From the NCBI GenBank assembly GCA_022702705.1, contig CM040425.1, forward strand, positions 9,502,001 through 9,566,000: DNA of 64,000 bases, written 5' to 3'. The position numbers were made by a program, and so were the translations under genes. The stretch comes from Papilionanthe hookeriana x Papilionanthe teres (lineage: Eukaryota; Streptophyta; Magnoliopsida; Asparagales; Orchidaceae). The notes under the pieces are model-generated. The model was not told the DNA's origin. It made no database searches and saw only the letters and a list, made by a program, of their open reading frames with translations. Below are positions 53,989 to 64,000 of the stretch, in pieces. Numbering within the stretch: the first letter of the stretch is position 1; each line of letters begins with the position of its first letter.

Positions 53989-56548
53989 ACACCTCCTTTC
54001 CTTTATCCTTTAGTCCCACTCTCAGGGGTAGAAATTTTCCACTTCTTAAATTGACTTCTGTTATTTCTTCTAAATTTGGTGTTGAACTTGCCGGTGTCTC
54101 CCCTTGAATTGGAACGACTGGCTCTTGTGGAGTTGCTTCGGAATCTGACAATTCTAATTCTATCGTGATCGGAGCTCCTCGGAATTCACAAACAGACTCG
54201 TTGCTTCTTGAGCTTTCGTAGCCATTCTTGTGAAAATCTTCTCCTCCTTCATTGTCATCGACGCTTCGTGTGATTTGAGAATCATTAATCATATCGAAAT
54301 TGAGATTCGGGTTACGGTGCTTGTCTTTAATTATGTAATCATTAGAAACAGTCAAAAAGTAGCCAACACCATAACTCCTATCATTATAATATCCCATCGG
54401 GGCGGACAAATAATCATACAGAGTCAGAGGTCTGAGGGATTTCTCCCTCGAATCAGAAACAACCATCCTAGGCGAAGCAGCCCCTAGTCTACCATTCAGA
54501 GCCTCGTCTTTTCTTCTTCCACGATCTTCTCCTCCTTCTGGGGTGGTTCTTCAATCGCAAGAGATAGTGCCGGCCTAGCAGGTATCGAACTCTGAACTGA
54601 AGCGCACACCGAAGCGGTCTGGATGCGATCCAAAATCTTCTTCAAGGACTTCGTCCAGACAGTACTCCATCCATCATCGGTCATGTACGGGTCTATCGAA
54701 ACAATAAGATCTGTTGAAATAACATTAACGAAACCTCCTTTTTGGGGCTCCCTCATGTATTCCTTCAGGATCGTTATGTTCCCATGTTGTATGTTGTTCT
54801 TGAGCCAATTCTTAAAAGTAAAGCAGTATTCCATCTTATGTCCGAGCATCCTAGGGTAGGAACAGTAGTTTAGATGATCCTTCTTATTGACTTCCTCTGG
54901 CCTCCTAGGCTCTGGTAGCTGAAAGTCAGGCATCTTGATCAAACTTTAAAACATTTTGGCTACTACTTCAGTCTTGAAAGGGTATTCCTTAGTCAAAAGC
55001 TCCTTCAGGGCCTGTGGCAGACGAGGCAGCTGTTGATCATGCTGCAGTGACTGGTAGCCCGGTCTAGGCTGTTGATAACCCTGCTGAGGTTGTTGGTAAG
55101 TCCGTTGCCGTGGTTGGTAACTTGGATGTGGCTACTCTGGCTGTATATGCACTGGCTATTTACCTTTATCAACTGCCGCGACGATTCTGGATTTCTTCTC
55201 GAACACTTTCATTGGCTTCTGCTTCTCATTTTTGTCGATGAAAATTAGTTGTTTCACTTTCTCCTGCAAGCTCTTGGCCTTGCTAAGCAGCTTCTTGAAA
55301 GTTTTAATTGTGAATCCTTTAAGGAGAAGTGCTATCTGGCCGTGAATGCTCTTCAACAAGATACTAACTGCATGTTATTCCTGAAGCTGTGGTTCACACT
55401 TCATGTTTAAGTTTCTCCATCAAAATATGTAATCCACCAAAGTTTCGTTCGGTTTCTGTTACTCCACCGCTAGATCACTAATAGTGATGTGGTGTCAGGC
55501 CCCAGAAAATTGTTTAACGAAAAGGTTCTCTAATTTTGAGAATGTCTTGACCGAACCGTTCGACAATTCTCCATACCAATAGAAGGTGATCCCTGAAAAC
55601 CTACTGACGAACTGACGAAAGAGTAAAGCATCGCTCCCACAGGCATTGCAACAACTAGCACAAAAATATGTGACATGCTGTCGGGGGTTTCCCATACTGT
55701 CGAAGGTCTTAAACAGAGGTGGTACAAAACCCTTTGGGTATTGGACTGCATCAAATTCTTCGGGGTAAGGTCTACCCGTCTGAATAGGTGCTCCACTCTT
55801 AAACTGGGCTAAGGCTTCTCGCACCTTCTGTTCTACCATATTCTTAATATCCTTTTCTGGAATCATACTCTGGGCTGAATCCTTCTTTAGTTACTCATCT
55901 CCGTTAACAGATGTAATTTCCTTTCCTCCATTGGCAATGTGAATGATCTCCGAAGGCATTTCTTTTTGGGGTTGAGGCTGACTCTAGAGTGTGTCTAAGG
56001 TAGACTCCATCTCCTCCATCTTCTTCTCCATTCGATAAATCGTATCATCCTTTTCTCGAAGATGTAACTTCATTGCCTCTGGGATGTCTCCTTCTGATGT
56101 TGATGGAGCACCCTGTAGAGCTGATGATGCTTGGGTCTCAACCACATTGATCTCGGCGAACTCTTCATCCATGAACTCTGACGAATCCACTTCATTTCCC
56201 AACTCTTCTCTTCTTTCCCTGGCCAACTGTTGGATGTCAGTTCTTAGCTTTCCTATAGCATCCTCAAGTGGTCTTTTCAAAAAGGTCTCGCGGTTGTCGG
56301 CGACAACTGTTGAACTTCATCTTTGGGAGTCTCTTTCAGAGCTACAAAACACTCTTCAGATTTGGGCTTTCTGACCAGACTTCTCTTCCCAGAGTGTTCT
56401 GTTGGTATCGGTTCAGCAATAATAGGTCGCCACACCATCCTTCTTGTAGTAGAAGGCCTAAAACCAAATGGTCTGTCGGTTGTGCGTCGGTAGGTGGTGT
56501 GTTCCCTAATATGGTGACCTGAGACAATGAAAGGCGAACTTCTTTCAC
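53989..56548 (-). pseudogene. Tat-2 gag
   Basis: N-terminal coiled-coil segment at 56280-55984 (RREELGNEVDSSEFMDEEF and MEKKMEEMES). Capsid region at 55866-55495: RPYPEEFDAVQYPKGFVPPLFKTF, HVTYFCASC, GSDALLFRQFVSRFSG, ITFYWYGELSNGSVKTFSKLENLFVKQF. A Gln/Pro-rich hinge follows (55000-55140). The knuckle at 54860-54830 reads CSYPRMLGHKMEYC, where C-x2-H-x4-H-x4-C has lost its first His to Pro. The tail (54466-54000) has EITEVNLRSGKFLP. Many stops and frame changes. It would form particles and package RNA. Confidence 0.8.
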
Positions 56549-56559
56549 TAGCTCGTTCT

Positions 56560-57420
56560 TTCTTCCTTGGCCTTTCTATGGCAGTGAGGGGTCTACTTGT
56601 GGTCCGAGGCGAGATCTAACTGGTGTTCGTCCCATTCTTCTCAGGATCTCTGACACGGGACATCCCTTCTTCCTTGCTAACTTCTCCACTACTGCTCGCA
56701 ATCGAGTGAGCGGCGTAGTCTTGTTCTTCTTCTTCTTGCAGTCACTGTAGTATGCAGGTAGAGGTAATGAAACGACGATCCTTTAAGCATCCTCTTCATT
56801 AAATGCAGCAGAGAGGGGGTGGAACCTACTCCCTTCTAACAGTGGTGAAATCTCAGGCAGTTCTTCTTCTTCTTTAGGAATCTCTTCAAATGCAGCTTCA
56901 GCAGCCCGGGTCTTTCTGATCCTGGCGATCTTTCTGCTCCTATTCCTCCTTTGTGTCTGGGTTAAGGGTGCAAATCTTGAACTGGACCCTATCTTGAACA
57001 CAGATGGTATTGCACAAAGTCTAAACCCTCCATGGTAACAGACTCATCACTTACTTAGACTTCTTTTCCTTTCAACATGGCGAGAGCCCAGGTGGGTGCA
57101 GTGATGACCAGACCTGTGAGGGTAGAGATGACAGCCCTGAGGGTAGCAGCTAACCTCCTATGAACAGCGGTATTCGTCTCAACTGGGATCCTTTGTAGAG
57201 GGGGAAATTCTTCGGTCGACATCAGGTTGAACTCAATTATGGGTTCAATGGTTTCCGGTTCCTTGGACATTAGTGCGAAGAGAATGACATCAGCGAACTT
57301 AATGTCCGTACTGTCAAATCCTCATCCAAAATGGATGATCGCATTGTCAGGCTGCTCGTCCTTTCTAACCTCCAAGTCCAGTCCATTGGTGAAGGAGAAA
57401 ATCAGCTTTGGTGTAGACAT
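56560..57420 (-). pseudogene. Tat-2 pre-gag ORF
   Basis: The ATG at 57418-57420 starts MSTPKLIFSFTNGLDLEVRK. The frame runs with two stops to about 57010, then shifts to FKIGSSSRFAPLTQTQRRN (57001-56783). A separate ORF between LTR and gag is a known feature of Ogre/Tat elements. The beginning resembles the start of the AlkB ORF (L-x3-F-x-N spacing, a later A-[IV]-I, and LTxTQRRN). Function unknown. Confidence 0.55.
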
Positions 57421-57968
57421 CTTCTGCAGGGTAGATTCCGAATGTTAGTTATAAATCATGCTTCCTTTCGTCAGAACAAAAACTTTTCAGGACGAACAAA
57501 GAAATTCTCCGAAAAAAGAGTTCGAACACATTTTCATTTATCTTTTCATTTTCTTTATAAGGTATTTCAGAATTTGTAAAGAAAGGTTTTTTTATTAAGA
57601 GGTTTGTTAATTAAAAGGTTAAACAATTAAGGGAGGAAGGGTACAGAAAAGGCAAGATATCCAATCCAAAAGTGAAAAGGAAGAGAAAGTCTCGCAAGAC
57701 TTCTCAAACCGAGGGACCGCTCCTAAGCTAACTCCTATTGGGGGTCCACCCCACCTCTAAGAGGTAGAATGATTCTGGTACCTCTCTGTTTATGGGTGTT
57801 TAAACAGTGGCTTTGAAATCCAAGAGAGTTGACTTTATTCGTTCAAGACAGAAATGAACGTGATATGCCAACGAAAAGAATGGTAATTTGGTCAACTACG
57901 GGTATGGACTCACTATCGATTCATGATAGCAAAACCATCTGATCAAAATGGGGAGAGGAACTAGAAGT
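57421..57968 (-). other. Tat-2 leader
   Basis: About 550 bp between the 5' LTR and the pre-gag ORF. I find no convincing PBS: the first bases after the LTR (ACTTCTAGTTCCTC) match no primer tRNA I recognise. No gene. Confidence 0.55.
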
Positions 57969-60212
57969 TGTCAACATATTTTTAGGTTATGTGTTTTGAA
58001 AAAAAAGGGGGTTGCCTACAGAAATTGTCAGCGAATTTTGGATTTAATTTAAATATGTATAATTTGAATGCAGTATTTGATTTTTAAAAATAGTTTTAAA
58101 TTTGAAAATTTTTAAGATATGAAATCAAACCGATCTCACATCCTAAATATTTTATATAAAAGAGCACCGCATCACAAAGCATGCATTTATTCCGAGGAAT
58201 AGACACATTGCTTGATGATGGGGCTCGATTAAATAAACTAGAAGATTTGTGACATTCGTTTGCTCTGCGAACAAATTTTATAAGCCCACATGTTTCCCTG
58301 CTTAATAGAAAGAAATTAAGTAGAGTTTATATTACTTGGGTTCTTCAAGTTCCCTATAAGGAAAACCCCTATCGTTAATTACATCTTAAATGACGGGAAT
58401 CATTTAAGAAAACTCTCGATAATGACCAGTGGTTTTGCTCTCAAGAATTTCAAAGTTTAAGGTTTCAAATAAATTAGATTTTAGAAATTTCAATAGGGAA
58501 TGGATCAAATTTGGAACAGTTTATTTTTTAGGAATCCAAAGGAAGAGAAGTAGAGGATGTCTCGGACTCGAAGTGAACTTCATTGACTTCCCAACTATCC
58601 TATGGATTGGCTTCAATTTGAGAATTTGTTTAATGTTTCAATCCTGCCAATTTTAATTAATTAGGACTTAAATTTGTATGACATAATCATGCAAATAGCC
58701 TCGAAGATGTTAGGGTTTATGTCGTACCAAACGACTACCTCAGAGTCCTAAGACCGGTTAGGGCTTAATTTGCATAATAAAATTATGCAAACGCCTAACG
58801 AAAAGATGAGGATTTATATTGCACTAGGCAAATTACCTTGAAATCCTATGTGTTGGTTATTTAAAACTAAGAAAGGTTTTCTTGAAGTAGACCTAAGTTT
58901 TGTTGATGAAGATGGTCGTGTTGCCCACCGTGCTCCAAGCTTCTTGTTGTTGCAGAGGTTTGGTTTTAGAAAGTGGCAATGAAGAGATGAGAGAAGTGTT
59001 TTTGTTTAGAAACACTGAAAATTGATATGGCTTAGTATTTTAATTAAAAAAAAACTTAAGGTTGATTAAGCAGAACCGATTAAGATCCCACAGTTTCGTC
59101 ATCCCGACACCACCATTTTCATCGGATTCACTTAGTCCAAATGAATTTGCTAAACTCAACTGAATGTGTTTCACACTTTCATTTAGACCGTGGGAAATCT
59201 CGTTAGCAACACGTAGGTTACATTATCCGAGGGATTCCCAATCATCCAACGTGACGTTTTAATTTTTGTTGTAGTTGCAATTTTATTTTTGTTGGTGATT
59301 AAATCTTGAGCTATTTAAACATGTTGGGTCCAATCATTTTCATGCATTTACAAGTACAGAAAAGTAAGATAATTAATAAATTGTTGAATGTAAATCGCAG
59401 TAAACTTAAATGCATACCTGGTGGGCATTCCCGTCATTTTCATCTGCACATAAAATACATGTTAAGACATTTATATATTTGCAGCAAATACCTAGGTAAA
59501 GCTCAGGGAAGCTTCTTGGTTGTCTACCAAAGTCCTAATCTTATTGCTAGTCACTTCCTATGACGTCTAGGTTCTTGTGTTTTGTTAAGGGTGATTTTCT
59601 TCACCAATGAACAATGAAGTCTCAGTGTTCTTTTAATCATCCCATCAAGTTAGAGAAGTGCTCGGAAATGAATTTCGAACATCTTCTTAAACATTTTAGG
59701 GATTATTTTAAGTTCAGTTAGTTTCATTGTGGTGATGAATCAATCACCTAGGTTACTCTTGCTCAGTGAACTTGGATGTTTGATTATCCTTATTAGTAAG
59801 GCTACATTTCATTTGATGTTTCATTTAAGAGTTATAATAATGAAAGTCTTTAGGGGAAAATCAGTTCATTAAAGATTTTAACCACTCTTAATTTAAAGTT
59901 TTGAGTTGAAGATTTAAAGTGATTTTTACTTTAGTTATAAAGTTTTAACTGGTTTTTTTAAATGTTTTAAATGTTTTAAATGTTTCAAATTATTTTAAGT
60001 TGGAAAAGTATCTTTTGGTTAAGTTAAGCCTTTATGTTTTAAATGATCTTAATATTTTAGAATAATTTTAATTTTTTAAAGTCGTTTCAATTTGATTTTC
60101 AAATAATTTCAAAATTAGTCCAAATATCCTTTAATTTAGTTATCAAATTGCAAAGAATCATTCTCTTCTCTTTTAATTATTTGTTCCAGTCATCATTTTA
60201 GAGTCCCATCAA
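57969..60212 (-). repeat. Tat-2 5' LTR, truncated by Athila-4
   Basis: Aligns with 38087 to about 40310 of the 3' LTR from TGTCAACATATTTTT onward; similarity stops at about 60210. The missing 1.6 kb, the U3 start, should lie beyond Athila-4, outside the window. It includes a broken copy of the antisense ORF (58791-58983). Confidence 0.85.
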
Positions 60213-60450
60213 GCAAAAACTATGCCATTTTGTGCCAAAAAAAGCAAGGAAGAAAATTCTAACTTAGCACATATTGATATGTCTTTCTATAATGAATATC
60301 TTTTATATTTCTCACATGTTTTTGAATGAAATTAAACTTTTGAGAAATGTTATTTTTATGTCTATCTTTTAGGTGAAAATGTTAGGAAGGCAATGCAACT
60401 GAAATGGGTCGAAATGGAGCCAAATAGAGCAAAACAGTAGAGCTGAGCAT

Positions 60451-60523
60451 AGGGTGGCGCCTAGGCGCTAAACACGGCGCCCAGGCACCAGTGACTACAA
60501 GAAAACGGTGCCTAGGCGCCAAA
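60451..60523 (+). promoter_or_regulatory. GC-palindrome cassette in the Athila-4 U3
   Basis: GGCGCCTAGGCGC, GGCGCCCAGGCACC and GGTGCCTAGGCGCC within 70 bp, and another at 60748-60763. Same position as in the other LTRs but a different palindrome. Confidence 0.6.
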
Positions 60524-60879
60524 ATCATCCAAAAAAGGTTATTGGATGAATTTTTTACAACTTTGCGAGTTATTTTGACGGTGTTAAGTAGTTTCTAGAC
60601 CTTCTAGAAGACTGGAAGTTACTCAAAATATATAGGACATGTGATACAATGTATCTGGACACATTAGAATGGCTTTAATCGCGAAGAGGTGTGACCTAAA
60701 GTGAAGGGGTGCGAAGACTTGGTCATAGGAGTCTGGTGCCAGATCCCGACGCCTAGGCGCCAGAGTTGGTTTCTAGAAGATTCAATGAATGTGGACTACT
60801 TTTGAAGAGGTGCCTTAAGCAACCCTTGGCCATTTTCAGAGCTCTAAAAATAGGAGATATTTTTACAGGAAAAATGCCT

Positions 60880-60960
60880 CTCTCCTCTCTCTCTCTCTTG
60901 CCTCTCTCTTGCCTCTCTCTCTTGTCTCTCTCTCACTCTCTCTCTCTCTCTCTTTCTTCC
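60880..60960. repeat. (CT)n-rich microsatellite
   Basis: About 80 bp of CTCT broken by TTGC and TTGT, just downstream of the TATA-like box, so probably in the transcribed leader of the LTR. Confidence 0.9.
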
Positions 60961-62399
60961 CCCTTAGTCATTTTAATCATTTTATAGTCATGAAGATGTA
61001 GATTTCTACATCTTATGGAGAGATTGGTGAGGGATTTTGAGAGATTTATGTAAGGGGTGTATGAGTGGCACATGGATCGGGTGGAGACTTTGGTGGAGAG
61101 ATCTTCTTCCTTCCTTTAGAGGAAAAAAGCTAAGTAGTGTGTTCTTCATTCTCCCGTAACTGTTGTAAACACTTTCTAGTGAATTTTATTTGTTTTAAAC
61201 TGAGTTTTTTGTCGTGATTTAACCATGCTTTGTATGTGCTTTTCTTTACTCTTTCTTTTAAATGAAGTAGTGGCATGTGTAGGAAAATCATTTTTATGAT
61301 AGAATTAACTATTAAATGCTTCTAGGTGACACATAGTTGCATAAATTTAATAAAATACTAATGAAATAAGTTCCTTGTTGGCACTTAAATTATTATAAAA
61401 TTCTATCAACCCTTTTACTTCTTATGCCATTATTTTCTTTTAATTCTATTTTGTAATGAAATAGATGCATGTTTAGGAATTAAGATTTGCTTAGATATTC
61501 TCTTATTAAATTATGGTGATGATATTCATACCAGATCTTCATTTACTTTACAAATTTATCACTTGTATTGTTAAAACCTGTTGAAGAATTCTGAGACCTA
61601 TCCAGAGATGAGTTCTTAACTACAAGATTTCACATGAATCCTTGGGTATTCGGAGGCTATATGAGGGTTATTCATGGTGAAGTGCAAATAAATAGGGAGA
61701 TATTGTTTATTGGGCGCAAAATTGATTAGTTTGTAGATTGACAGACTAAATTCTAATAATTTAGTCAATAGAAAGGGAACGGGTCACTGGTAGAGCCTAC
61801 AATAGCCACCCTTGGACATCTAGTAGTGTGAGCCTAGATTAACCCGTTCTACTAATAAAACATCCTGAATCGATCTACAGATTAGCTAATGTTATTTACA
61901 CCTATACCAAAGGGTAAAGAATATGATTGCTTCTCTTTGGCACTACTACATAAAATTCTAAGAATTTCTTTCCTAGTCATTATCTATGTAATTGCAAGAG
62001 AAAGGTAGTTTTTAACATCACAAAATTCTCCAAACCAATTTATCCATAAGCTATCTTTTTTATTAAGAACTTTATTTATGATTAGTTATTAAAAAAATCC
62101 TTTTTAATTAACATTCCAAATTTAGGCCTTATAGAAATAGACTGGAATTAGCCTAAAGGATTGCTTACCTCGCTTCTCTGTGGGATCAATACTGGGGTTA
62201 TAAAAGAAAACCCTATATTACTTGAAACGATACATATACTTGCGTAGTACCCCTAGTGTGTAAATTTTTTTCTAAAATTTTACAACATTTTGATTTTATA
62301 CACTAACTGCTATTTATAAATTGGGTCGAGTTTTTTGCCATCTTTTAGAAGCAAAAATTACTGTGTTATTGCGGGTCGGGTAAAGTTTTTGGCGCTGTT

Positions 62400-62417
62400 G
62401 CCAGGGAAGCTTTGGTA
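62400..62417 (+). other. Athila-4 PBS (tRNA-Asp type)
   Basis: TGGCGCTGTTGCCAGGGA, two mismatches to the tRNA-Asp 3'-end complement, 7 bp after the LTR. Confidence 0.85.
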
Positions 62418-62650
62418 AGAACTTTAGGAGAATTTTAGATGAAATAATTAGGTTTATAATTGGAAAAATATAGTGTCATAAAAACTATTTTTGTTTGAAA
62501 AGAGTTTTGTTATATGAAAAAGTGTGGTGAAAAAAGAAAAAAAAATATTTTTTGTGTGAAAATAAGGTGTTCGTGAAAATGTTTTGTTGTGTTGAATATA
62601 TTTTATCTATTATTTGTTTAATTGTTAAGGTATTTCTTGTTGTGTTATGC

Positions 62651-64000
62651 ATGCAAAACAAAGGATCTGCAAGACTTGTGCCTTATGATCTCGAGTTTGA
62701 AAAAATAAAAAAATAAAAATACAGAAAGGACTCAAAAAACTAGAAATGGAAATGGAAATCTTTCAAGATAATAACTTGGAAAATCATCATACTTCATTGA
62801 GGGATTACATAAATCCTATGACAAATGAAATTCACTCAAGTATACAAAACCCTGTCATAGAAGTTGACTCGTTTGAAATAAATCCTGAGATTATCCAATT
62901 GGTGCAGAACAATCAGTTTGGGGGAACTCCTTTGGAGGATCCTTTTTTACACTTATCTAGTTTTCTAGAACTTTGTGCTACATTTCGTTATAACGGTATG
63001 TCAGATGATGCTGTTAGGCAAAGGCTTTTTCATTTCTCATTAAGGAAGAGCCTAAAATATGGTTATACTCATTAGCACCCGGCTCTATTAAAAATTGGGA
63101 GGAGTTAACTCAGAAATTCCTATCTAAGTATTTTCCACCTTCAAGGACTACTAAACTTAGAAACGATATTATCTCATTTTATCAAAATGAAGGAGAAAAA
63201 ATATACGAAGCCTGGGAAAGATTTAAGAAACTTCTAAGAAAGTGTCCACATCATGCTCTGCCCGATTGGTTAATCATTCAAACTTTTTATAATAGGTTAG
63301 TAGGATCCCTTAGGTCTATAATTGATGCTACTGCTGGTGGTTCATTAATGTCAAAATCATTTAATGAAGCATATGCATTAATTGAAAAAATGGCTACAAA
63401 TGAATTTCTATGGCCCTTTGCAAGGGTAAATCATAAATATGTAGCTAGTGTTTATGATATAGATGTGATTACAATTATTGCATCTCAGGTTGCCTCAATA
63501 TCAAGGAAGTTAGACCAATTTGGAATGAACTAGCCTCAATTTACTTCTGTAAGTGAGGAAAGTTCATTAGGGCGTATAATTGATTCTAGCTATCATATGA
63601 CGCTTTAAATGCCATAAACAACCCATATTCTAACTTTTACAACCTGTATTGGGAGAACCATCCTAAATTTAACTGGAATCATACTACTGATGGTGGAAAC
63701 CAAAAATAGGAATAAAATCATTTGTATACTAATGGAAGTTGGAATAATAAGGGGATTACAGACTATAGACCTTCATATCCACCGGACTCTAACAATGATC
63801 AACAATTTGAGGATAAGAAGATGTCTATTGAAGAAGTGGTATTACAAATGGGAAACCAGTTACAAAGTCAAAATGTTGTGATTAAAAATATAGAGAATCA
63901 ACTGGGACAAATTGCTAATTCACTTAACAATAGACCCCAAGGAACACTTCCTAGCAACATTGAGATCAACCCTAAAGAGAATACTAATAAACAAGTAGAA
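62651..64000 (+). pseudogene. Athila-4 gag, partial
   Basis: Starts MQNKGSARLVPYDLEFE at 62651, as in other copies, then a stop at 62714. Open from 62746: NNQFGGTPLEDPFLHLSSFLELCATFRYNG. A frameshift near 63045 precedes FLSKYFPPSR, YEAWERFKKLLRKCPHHALPDWLIIQTFYN, SKSFNEAYALIEKMATNEFLW and, near 63850, QMGNQLQSQNVVIKNIENQLGQI. It runs off the window before protease. No zinc knuckle. Confidence 0.85.

Larger units (their letters stand above)
38087..60212 (-). mobile_element. Tat-2: Tat-lineage retrotransposon carrying an AlkB-like ORF
   Basis: Minus-strand order is 5' LTR (57969 to about 60212, truncated), leader, pre-gag ORF, gag with knuckle, protease, RT, first RNase H, second (archaeal-like) RNase H, integrase, an ORF with an ALKBH domain, a 5-kb 3' noncoding region with tandem repeats, polypurine tract and 3' LTR (38087-41916). 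The dual RNase H and long 3' region with repeats are Tat/Ogre traits. The LTRs are roughly 90% identical by eye over 2 kb. It is inserted into Athila-3 RT and is itself broken by Athila-4. Confidence 0.88.
60231..62392 (+). repeat. Athila-4 5' LTR
   Basis: The start is taken at TGTGCCAAAA (60231); TGCCATTTTG at 60223 is possible too. The end is at GGGTA before the PBS. It contains the GC cassette, a CTAAAAATAGGAG TATA-like box near 60845, a CT microsatellite and the common Athila block GTGGGATCAATACTGGGG near 62180. An outer LTR-end/PBS-like remnant lies at 62321-62350. Confidence 0.75.
60231..64000 (+). mobile_element. Athila-4: 5' part of an Athila element
   Basis: LTR, PBS and gag on the plus strand, running off the window. 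Its LTR is longer (about 2.16 kb) and its GC cassette differs from the others (GGCGCCTAGGCGC), so it belongs to another subfamily. It interrupts the Tat-2 5' LTR. Confidence 0.8.

Noticed and set aside
60880..60960. Ser/Leu-rich peptide end of ORF 60766-60987
   Set aside because: Produced by the CT microsatellite in the Athila-4 LTR.

Overview
The window is intergenic plant heterochromatin. It is AT-rich and made almost entirely of decayed Ty3/gypsy (Metaviridae) LTR retrotransposons of two non-chromodomain lineages, Athila and Tat. I find no intact host gene, rRNA, tRNA or CRISPR. An angiosperm, probably a eudicot, fits best; the species cannot be told from repeats alone. Every coding region carries stop codons and frameshifts, many of them C-to-T changes on the coding strand, as expected of methylated, silent DNA. 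Protein names below describe ancestry, not present function.

Layout. Athila-1 (minus strand) fills 1-11842: a 3' LTR remnant, two tandem ORF3 genes, integrase, RNase H/RT, protease, gag, PBS and 5' LTR. It cuts into a Tat LTR (11843-14247) that is followed by Tat-1 (plus strand, 14248-19207), itself holding a solo Athila-type LTR (14739-16410). Another Athila LTR with its PBS (LTR-E, 19208-20885) ends Tat-1. Athila-2 (plus, 20889-34669) is the most complete Athila copy: LTR, gag, protease, RT, RNase H, integrase, ORF3a, ORF3b, 3' region, LTR. Its right LTR runs straight into a second internal region, Athila-3 (34670-38086), which is cut at RT by Tat-2 (minus, 38087 to about 60212). Tat-2 has a 3.83-kb 3' LTR, a 5-kb 3' noncoding region with a 33-bp tandem array, an AlkB-like ORF, integrase, two RNase H domains, RT, protease, gag, a pre-gag ORF and a truncated 5' LTR. 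Athila-4 (plus, from about 60231) breaks that 5' LTR and runs off the window in gag. The likely nesting is Tat-1, then LTR-E, then Athila-2/3, then Tat-2, then Athila-4.

Most interesting points. (1) Tat-2 carries, downstream of integrase and in sense, an ORF ending in a nearly full-length ALKBH9/ALKBH10-type 2-oxoglutarate/Fe(II) oxygenase domain, the plant m6A RNA demethylase family. (2) The Tat-2 3' array has about 36 monomers of 33 bp. Each is an inverted repeat around a constant loop, and the stem arms change in a compensating way between monomer types. (3) In the Athila elements a roughly 120-bp block of GC-rich palindromes sits in the LTR U3 and again before both ORF3 genes. The block differs between families but matches within an element, which suggests a mobile promoter cassette kept homogeneous. 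(4) ORF3a and ORF3b are tandem paralogues, each preceded by that cassette. (5) The LTR-end/PBS unit is duplicated in several Athila copies.
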